NCBI GenBank assembly: GCA_903877095.1
Contig: CAIRCP010000125.1
Coordinates: 1 to 42,245 of the forward strand
DNA length: 42,245 nt
Reading direction: 5' to 3'
From: an uncultured Actinomycetes bacterium
GTDB lineage: Bacteria; Actinomycetota; Actinomycetes; Mycobacteriales; Mycobacteriaceae
Below, in pieces: positions 36,974 through 42,245 of the stretch. A model generated the notes under the pieces. That model made no database searches. It was given only the letters and a program-made list of their open reading frames with translations, and had not been told where the DNA came from. Each line of letters starts with the position of its first letter. The first letter of the stretch is position 1. The translations under genes and the position numbers were made by a program.

Positions 36974-39238
36974 TTGCTTGCACGAATCGCCAGGCTGGCA
37001 CTTCGCTCGCCTCGGCTGATCCTGGCGGTCGCCGCGCTGCTGGCCGTCGCGACCGCCGTCTTCGGTATCCCGGTCGCCAACCATCTGTCCTCGGGAGGTT
37101 TCCAGGACCCCGCGTCGGAATCCGCCCGTGCCGCCCACCTGCTCGGCGAGAAGTTCGGCCAGAGCGACCAGCAGTTGCAGATCACAGTCAGCGACCCCGC
37201 CGGCATCACCAGCGAGAAGGCCCGGGCCGTCGGCACCGAGATCACGGGCACCCTGGACGCATCGCCGAACGTGCTCAACGTGACCTCGCCGTGGACGTCC
37301 GCACCCGCAGCGGCCGCCGAATTGACCAGCACCGACGGCACAACCGGTCTGGTGATCGCCACCATTGCCGGTGGCGAGAACAAAGCTCAGAGCTATGCGG
37401 CGGAACTGGCCGCACAGATGGTCGGCGAGCGCGATGGGGTGACGGTCGCCGCGGGCGGCAGTTCGATGATCATCAGACAGATCAACGAGCAGACCAAGCA
37501 CGACCTGATGCGGATGGAGACCATCGCGATCCCGCTGAGCTTCCTGGTGCTGGTGTGGGTGTTCGGCGGCCTGATCGCCGCGACCCTGCCGCTGCTGGTC
37601 GGAATGATGGCGATCCTGGGCGCCATGGCGGTGCTGCGCCTGATCACCCACTTCACCGACGTCTCGATCTTCGCGCTGAACATCACCACTGCGCTGGGCC
37701 TGGCTTTGGCGATCGACTACACGCTGCTGATCGTCAGCCGCTACCGCGACGAGATCCACGGTGGCGCAACGCCGGAAGCGGCCCTCGTGCGCACGATGAG
37801 CACCGCGGGGCGAACGGTTCTGTTCTCCGCGGTGACGGTGGCGCTGTCACTGTCGGCGTTGATGGTGTTCCCGATGTACTTCCTGAAGTCCTTCGCCTAC
37901 TCCGGCGTCGCGACGGTGGCATTCGCCGCGGCCGCGGCGATTTTGGTCACCCCGGCGGCCATCGTGGTGCTCGGCACCCGACTGGACGCGCTGGACATCC
38001 GTCGCTGGCTGCGGCGGGCGCTCGGCCGACCCGAGCCGGTGGCCAAGCCGGTCGAGCAGCTCTTCTGGTACCGCTCCACCAAAGCCGTGATGCGCCGGTC
38101 CATCCCGATCGGCGCGGCCATCATCGCGGCTTTGGTGTTCCTCGGATTGCCGTTCCTGCGTATCGAATTCGGCAGTCCCGACGACCGCGTACTGCCCAAG
38201 AGCGCGTCTGCCCACCAGGTCGGCGACCGGTTGCGTAACGACTTCCCGAGCAACCTCAACAACGGTCTGATCATGGTGATCCCGGACGCCGCCGGGGCTG
38301 ACGGCGCCGAACTCGACCGCTACGCCGCCGACCTGTCCCGGATTCCGGACGTGACGCTGGTGTCCGCACCGGGCGGGACGTTCGTCAACGGCAACCGGGC
38401 GGGCGAGCCGTCGGCCCCCACCGCCGTCGCCGACGGCACCGCGTTCATGTCGGTGCGAAGCACCGCACCGCTGTACTCCGCGGCCTCCAAGACGCAGCTC
38501 GATCGGTTGCATGCCGTGGCCGAACCCGCCGGCCGTGAGGTGCTCATCGCCGGCGGCGCCCAGATGAACCGCGACATCGTCTCGGCCGTCACCTCGCGAA
38601 TGCCGTTGGTGCTGACCCTGATCGGTGTCATCACCTTCGTGTTGCTGTTCCTGCTCACCGGGAGCCTGGTGCTGCCGCTGAAAGCCATTGTGCTCAATGT
38701 GCTTTCGCTGTCGGCGGCGTTCGGCGCACTGGTCTGGGTGTTCCAGGAGGGGCATCTGGGCGCGCTGGGCATCACGCCGACCGGAACCATGGAAGCCAAC
38801 ATCCCGGTGCTGATGTTCTGTGTCGCCTTCGGGCTCTCGATGGACTACGAAGTGTTCCTGCTGGCGCGGATCCGCGAATTCTGGCTCACATCCGGGCGCA
38901 CCCGCGCCGACGCCGACGAAAGTGTCGCGCTGGGATTGGCCCGTACCGGCCGGGTCGTCACCGCCGCGGCGATGATCATGGCGATCGCCTTCGCCGCGCT
39001 GATCGCCGCGCAGGTCTCGTTCATGCGGATCTTCGGAACCGGTCTGACGCTGGCCGTGCTGGTCGACGCCACCCTGGTCCGGATGGCGCTGCTGCCGTCG
39101 TTCATGCAGGTGATGGGCAAGTGGAACTGGTGGGCGCCGGCGCCGCTGGTTCGGTTGCACGAGCGGATCGGCCTGACCGAAGAGCCGGTCGAACGACGTC
39201 CCGCACCGCCCGGCCCGCTGGTTACAGTGGGGACGTGA
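36974..39238 (+). CDS. mmpL13: MmpL-family RND transporter, intact MmpL13-like
   Basis: Protein of 754 residues with the MmpL pattern: one helix, a periplasmic loop (about 35-190), a bundle of five helices, a second loop (about 390-535), and six more helices. The paired Asp-Tyr residues of the proton relay are seen in TM4 (LALAIDYTLLIVSR) and TM10 (GLSMDYEVFLLARI). The TTG start has Shine-Dalgarno AAAGGA (36961-36966). MmpL proteins export lipids or siderophores across the inner membrane using proton motive force. In M. tuberculosis H37Rv the homologue is annotated as two pieces, mmpL13a/mmpL13b (Rv1145/Rv1146); here it is continuous. It overlaps the methyltransferase gene by four bases. Substrate unknown. 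Confidence 0.92.
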   Translation: MLARIARLALRSPRLILAVAALLAVATAVFGIPVANHLSSGGFQDPASESARAAHLLGEKFGQSDQQLQITVSDPAGITSEKARAVGTEITGTLDASPNVLNVTSPWTSAPAAAAELTSTDGTTGLVIATIAGGENKAQSYAAELAAQMVGERDGVTVAAGGSSMIIRQINEQTKHDLMRMETIAIPLSFLVLVWVFGGLIAATLPLLVGMMAILGAMAVLRLITHFTDVSIFALNITTALGLALAIDYTLLIVSRYRDEIHGGATPEAALVRTMSTAGRTVLFSAVTVALSLSALMVFPMYFLKSFAYSGVATVAFAAAAAILVTPAAIVVLGTRLDALDIRRWLRRALGRPEPVAKPVEQLFWYRSTKAVMRRSIPIGAAIIAALVFLGLPFLRIEFGSPDDRVLPKSASAHQVGDRLRNDFPSNLNNGLIMVIPDAAGADGAELDRYAADLSRIPDVTLVSAPGGTFVNGNRAGEPSAPTAVADGTAFMSVRSTAPLYSAASKTQLDRLHAVAEPAGREVLIAGGAQMNRDIVSAVTSRMPLVLTLIGVITFVLLFLLTGSLVLPLKAIVLNVLSLSAAFGALVWVFQEGHLGALGITPTGTMEANIPVLMFCVAFGLSMDYEVFLLARIREFWLTSGRTRADADESVALGLARTGRVVTAAAMIMAIAFAALIAAQVSFMRIFGTGLTLAVLVDATLVRMALLPSFMQVMGKWNWWAPAPLVRLHERIGLTEEPVERRPAPPGPLVTVGT

Positions 39239-39888
39239 CCGCGACTCCGGCGACCCTGGATCATCCGTTCTTCGCCCGACTGTGGACGGTGATGTCGGCC
39301 CACGAGACCCCGTTGCTGCGGAGGCTTCGCACCGAGAATCTCGCCGGGTTGTCGGGGCGGGTGCTCGAAGTCGGCGCCGGCACCGGGACCAACTTCGCGT
39401 TCTACCCCGACGCCGTCATCCAGGTGGTCGCCGTCGAGCCCGAGACCCGGCTCGTTCCGAAGGCCCGGGAGGCTGCCGCATCGGCCGCCGTCCCGGTGAA
39501 GGTCGTGGAGTCCACCATCGAGGCGCTTCCCGAGGTCGATCCGGACCACCAGCCGTTCGACGCCGTGGTGTGCTCGCTTGTGTTGTGTTCGGTCGCCGAT
39601 CCGGAAAGCGTTCTGCGCGAATTGCATTCGCTGCTCAAGCCTGGCGGGGAGCTGCGTTTCTTCGAGCATGTCGCCAGCCCCGGCTGGCGCGGATCGGTGC
39701 AGCGACTGGCTGACGCCACGGTCTGGCCACGGATCTCCGGCAACTGCCACACCCACCGCGACACCGAACGGGCCATCACCGCGGCCGGTTTCTCCATCGA
39801 CCGGACCCGCCATCAGTGGACGTTCCCGAACTGGGTGCCGCTGCCGGTGTCGGAGGTCGCGGTGGGCCGGGCCGTGAAGGCCGGCTGA
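39235..39888 (+). CDS. SAM-dependent methyltransferase (Rv1147-like)
   Basis: Class I methyltransferase of 217 residues: motif I VLEVGAGTGTNFAFYP, motif II VVAVEPETRLV, post-motif FDAVVCSLVLCSVADPE and motif III LLKPGGELRFFEHV. Relatives are annotated as phosphatidylethanolamine N-methyltransferase- or METTL7-like. The GTG start overlaps the mmpL13 stop (GTGA), so the two are translated together; it may modify the lipid that the transporter moves. It ends 1 bp from the convergent immunity gene. Confidence 0.9.
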   Translation: MTATPATLDHPFFARLWTVMSAHETPLLRRLRTENLAGLSGRVLEVGAGTGTNFAFYPDAVIQVVAVEPETRLVPKAREAAASAAVPVKVVESTIEALPEVDPDHQPFDAVVCSLVLCSVADPESVLRELHSLLKPGGELRFFEHVASPGWRGSVQRLADATVWPRISGNCHTHRDTERAITAAGFSIDRTRHQWTFPNWVPLPVSEVAVGRAVKAG

Positions 39889-39889
39889 C

Positions 39890-40381
39890 TCAGGCGTTGA
39901 TGCCGGAACGCACGATGCGCTCGATCTCATCCAAGGGCGTGCCCATCAGGTGGCTGAAAATCGTTGCCCACGGCTCCATCAGCACGGCGCGGCCTTCCGG
40001 GGAGCGCAGCTCGTAAATCCCCGTGCGGATCGGAATCGCCTCGACCTCCGGATCGAAGCCCGAGGCGTACAACTTCGGGCCCGCCAGCGGCGCGCGCAGC
40101 ATCGCGCGCGCCGCTGACGCCCACATCCAGATCAGGTACTTCTCCATCAGGGCGAAGCTGGTGAATCTCGCTTCGTCGACGTGCAGTTGACCACGGTCGT
40201 CAACGGAGTCGTAGGTCCACCAGTCACCGTCGCGGCGCAGGTGCACCGAGGCCTCGTTCGAGCTGAACAGCATCACGCAGTCGGCGCATTCCGTCGACAC
40301 CGAAATACCGCTCAGCTGCTGCAGCCCAGACCAGTACCGCCAACTTTGGTCCAGGTGTTCCAGATCGGGGAGGTTACTCAC
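39890..40381 (-). CDS. Putative immunity protein of the TNT toxin
   Basis: Cytoplasmic protein of 163 residues, no signal peptide, acidic and rich in Trp. Segments such as [35 protein letters not shown] and [19 protein letters not shown] look like the Imm61 family, to which the M. tuberculosis immunity factor for TNT (IFT) is assigned. I base this on remembered pattern and context rather than an alignment. The GTG start overlaps the stop of the toxin gene by four bases (GTGA), so the two are translationally coupled in toxin-then-immunity order, as for cpnT/IFT. It would bind and block TNT leaking inside the cell. Confidence 0.75.
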   Translation of the reverse strand: MSNLPDLEHLDQSWRYWSGLQQLSGISVSTECADCVMLFSSNEASVHLRRDGDWWTYDSVDDRGQLHVDEARFTSFALMEKYLIWMWASAARAMLRAPLAGPKLYASGFDPEVEAIPIRTGIYELRSPEGRAVLMEPWATIFSHLMGTPLDEIERIVRSGINA

Positions 40382-42012
40382 TTGTAGGCGAGGTAGCCCG
40401 TCTGCAGCAACGCGAGCACCGATCCGTTATTGCCGTTGGCGTCGACGATTCGGTACTGGGTGCCGCCACCCGGCTGACCGAACCAGCCCAGGATCTCGGA
40501 CTTCTCGATGGACCAGCCCAGCGGTAGAGCGGCCGGGTCCGCAACGACATATTCGTCGAACGGTGACACCTGGTTGGCCGGCGGCAGCGCCAGTTGCGCG
40601 AATGGCGTGCCGGCCGGTGCCAGGAATCCGCCACCGGGGAATCCGAATCGCTGGAGGACGGTGCCCTTTTCGAGCTTGTAATCCGGCACGATCGTGCCCG
40701 GCTTCGAGCCGTTATTCGGCGGGTAGTTCTTCCCGTCTGCCGTGCCGTCCGAATTGATCACGTTGTTGCCCGAGCCAGGCGGTAGGTCCCACGGATACAC
40801 GGGCGTGTAGCCCACTAACAGCGGCGAATTGAGCGCAAGAGCCGCCGCCCCGTCGAAACCGGAACCGCCGAAGAGGCCGCCCCTGCCGCCTACGCCGCCC
40901 GCGCCGCCCGGCGTGGTGACCTTGCAGGCGGGGCTTTGCTCTAAGGCGCAGCCCACTACGCCCGAACCGCCGATGCCCCCGTTTCCGCCAATCCCGAAAA
41001 AGAGTGCGCCGTTGCCGCCCCGGCCGCCGTTGGCGCCCGTCGAGGCGTTGCCGCCGGCGCCGCCGTTGCCCAGGAACAGGCCCGAGTTTCCACCACTGCC
41101 ACCGGTGCCGCCGGGGGTGTTGCGGTCGGCGTTGCCACCGGCGCCGCCGTTGCCGAAGGATCCCGAATTGCCACCGTCGCCGCCGCTGCCGCCGTTGAAC
41201 GTCTTGCCGCCGTTGCCGCCGTTGCCGCCATTGCCGATCAACCCGGCATTGCCGCCTCGTCCACCGTCGGCGCCGTTGCCGCCGTTACCGGCGATGAATC
41301 CGCCGTTGCCACCTCGGCCGCCGCCGTTGCCGCCGGCCCCGGCGTTTCCGCCGTTGCCGATGAAACCGGAACGTCCGCCGTCTCCGCCGCTGAAACCGTT
41401 GCCGCCGTTGCCGAACAGCAACCCGCCGTTGCCGCCGTTGCACGGTCCGCTAACGCACTGTCCGCCGTAGGACACCCAGTTGTAGCCGTTGCCGATCAGC
41501 AGGCCGGCATCAGGATGGGTGATGGTTCCGTCGGAGAACAGGAACTCCAGCGGATTCTGTTGGCTGGCAGCCGCTTTTGCGATCGGCGCGGGCGTCGAGG
41601 CCGGCGGCGTTAAGGCCGGCGGGAGGCTGACGGTGGGCAGGCTGGGTGCGGGATCTGCGGCGGCCGGGGCCGGGTTCGGCGCAGGCGCCGGGGCCGGAAT
41701 CGCGACCGCGACTGCGACCGCGGCGGCGGCGCCGATGCTGTCCGACGGGGAGGTGCCACGATCGCGCGTCTCGACGGCACGGTCTGCGCTCGGTGCATCA
41801 GCCTCAGCTGTGGATCGCGGCCCCCGGTGGGGTGTGGCTGCGGTGGGTCGCGAATCATGCGAGCTTGCCCTGGAACCCTGCGTCCCGCCGCCATCGGCGT
41901 CGCCCCGGTCCGCGTGCGCCACTGCGCCCCCGCCGAGAACCGAAGCGCCCAAACCGACGGTGAGGGCGCCCGCCCCTAGCCACGCCGAGACCCGAAGCTG
42001 ACGATGCGACAT
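40378..42012 (-). CDS. Exported glycine-rich (PGRS-like) protein with C-terminal TNT toxin domain
   Basis: Protein of 544 residues in four parts. A Sec signal peptide is cleaved after AHA at residue 34. A disordered Ala/Pro/Ser linker follows (35-155). Then [25 protein letters not shown] leads into a glycine-rich region of GNGG/GGxGGN repeats (about 190-395). The last 100 residues are a TNT domain: [50 protein letters not shown] (509-522). TNT is the NAD+ glycohydrolase domain of CpnT; the conserved Arg (R455) and Gln residues (Q513, Q519) of the fold are present. Unlike PE_PGRS proteins it has no PE domain, and unlike CpnT no channel or ESX domain. Coupled to the immunity gene. A small IS remnant lies upstream. 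Confidence 0.9.
   Translation of the reverse strand: MSHRQLRVSAWLGAGALTVGLGASVLGGGAVAHADRGDADGGGTQGSRASSHDSRPTAATPHRGPRSTAEADAPSADRAVETRDRGTSPSDSIGAAAAVAVAVAIPAPAPAPNPAPAAADPAPSLPTVSLPPALTPPASTPAPIAKAAASQQNPLEFLFSDGTITHPDAGLLIGNGYNWVSYGGQCVSGPCNGGNGGLLFGNGGNGFSGGDGGRSGFIGNGGNAGAGGNGGGRGGNGGFIAGNGGNGADGGRGGNAGLIGNGGNGGNGGKTFNGGSGGDGGNSGSFGNGGAGGNADRNTPGGTGGSGGNSGLFLGNGGAGGNASTGANGGRGGNGALFFGIGGNGGIGGSGVVGCALEQSPACKVTTPGGAGGVGGRGGLFGGSGFDGAAALALNSPLLVGYTPVYPWDLPPGSGNNVINSDGTADGKNYPPNNGSKPGTIVPDYKLEKGTVLQRFGFPGGGFLAPAGTPFAQLALPPANQVSPFDEYVVADPAALPLGWSIEKSEILGWFGQPGGGTQYRIVDANGNNGSVLALLQTGYLAYK
40840..41450. repeat. PGRS-type GC-rich coding repeat
   Basis: Dozens of imperfect copies of GCCGTTGCCGCC-like units (plus strand) encode the Gly-Gly-Asn/Asn-Gly-Gly repeats of the toxin. 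Such repeats recombine and are prone to copy-number change and assembly error. Confidence 0.9.
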
Positions 42013-42168
42013 AAGAGTTCCTTCACATTCATGTAAGAGACGACTGGTCGGACCCTAAGTCTTCTGGCGGCGATCTGGGACCCGAAACGCGAAAAAAAAA
42101 GGGGCTCTAATCCGAAAATAAAGGCGACGTGCGATGGGTCAGGTGCGCGTCAGCGGTGGTAGTTGCGG
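42013..42168. other. Intergenic region upstream of the TNT toxin gene
   Basis: 156 bp between the toxin start and the transposase end. It is AT-richer than the surroundings and holds a run of nine A (42092-42100, T-run on the minus strand), which could help stop transcription coming from the transposase. No stem is apparent. The toxin ATG has Shine-Dalgarno AAGGAA on the minus strand. No clear promoter found. Confidence 0.5.
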
Positions 42169-42245
42169 TCAAGCGGCGGGGTTGAGGGTGACGGTGTAGC
42201 CGAGGGCTTCGAGTTGGCGGATGTGGTTGCGTTTCTTGGTTTCTG
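42169..42245 (-). mobile_element. C-terminal end of an IS transposase (cut by window edge)
   Basis: The last 77 bases encode, on the minus strand, the end of a protein reading TKKRNHIRQLEALGYTVTL and finishing NPAA before TGA. This tail is familiar from actinobacterial IS transposases (IS110-like tails look similar), but 24 residues are not enough to fix the family. The rest of the element is outside the window, and no terminal repeat could be checked. Confidence 0.6.

Noticed and set aside
40840..41450. Regular repeats that could suggest a CRISPR array or minisatellite
   Set aside because: No constant repeat/unique spacer pattern; they are imperfect coding repeats kept in frame.
40829..41470. 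Pro/Leu-rich 213-codon plus-strand ORF
   Set aside because: Mirror image of the glycine-rich repeat on the minus strand.

Overview
The window is a high-GC chromosomal segment from an environmental, fast-grower-like mycobacterium (Mycolicibacterium type). The assignment rests on gene content and on gene order that I recognise from the Mycobacterium tuberculosis chromosome: Rv1093 to Rv1112, then Rv1123c/Rv1124, then Rv1135A/Rv1136 and Rv1142c to Rv1147. Typical mycobacterial traits are GTG and TTG starts, 4-bp GTGA/ATGA gene overlaps, DesA2, PhoH2, an MmpL transporter and a glycine-rich PGRS-like protein. Rv numbers are recalled from knowledge, not searched.

Layout. (1) 1-6.5 kb: a broken SpoIIE-type phosphatase end, a long-form serine hydroxymethyltransferase, desA2, phoH2, a NodB deacetylase lipoprotein and a CPA1 antiporter. 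(2) 6.5-13.6 kb: fumarase, an APC permease, an E1-like MoeZ/MoeB-rhodanese enzyme preceded by an overlapping mini-ORF, a TetR relic, glpX, a DUF4245 protein and a dienelactone hydrolase. (3) 13.6-18 kb: perM, then a scarred stretch (SDR relic, small zincin, YdeI/OmdA relic, shortened DJ-1 protein), then the leftward operon Rv1109c-like/xseA/xseB. (4) 18-22.3 kb: ispH, a strong shared terminator, a complete microbial rhodopsin proton pump inserted into an otherwise conserved locus, the Rv1111c-like membrane protein and ychF. (5) 22.5-28.2 kb: an RsbW-like ATPase, a small exported protein, bpoB/ephC-type hydrolases, a shortened WS/DGAT-like acyltransferase and a DUF3556 membrane protein. (6) 28.3-36.6 kb: acyl-CoA metabolism (thiolase, two crotonases, Mcr racemase, SDR, nitronate-monooxygenase-like flavoprotein) with a shared operator-like motif before the thiolase and the SDR, plus a fasciclin protein, a gamma-carbonic-anhydrase-like protein and a CPBP-like membrane protein. 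(7) 37-42.2 kb: an intact mmpL13-like transporter, a methyltransferase, a translationally coupled immunity/toxin pair whose toxin carries a signal peptide, a PGRS-like glycine-rich region and a C-terminal TNT (NAD+ glycohydrolase-type) domain, and the end of an IS transposase.

Two accessory systems stand out. The rhodopsin at 19133-19957 has every residue expected of an outward proton pump (H60, D99, T103, E110, K236). It also has a glycine where carotenoid-antenna rhodopsins have their fenestration. No retinal or carotenoid genes lie in the window. The pair at 39890-42012 looks like an exported TNT toxin with its immunity protein, built differently from the CpnT/IFT pair of M. tuberculosis.
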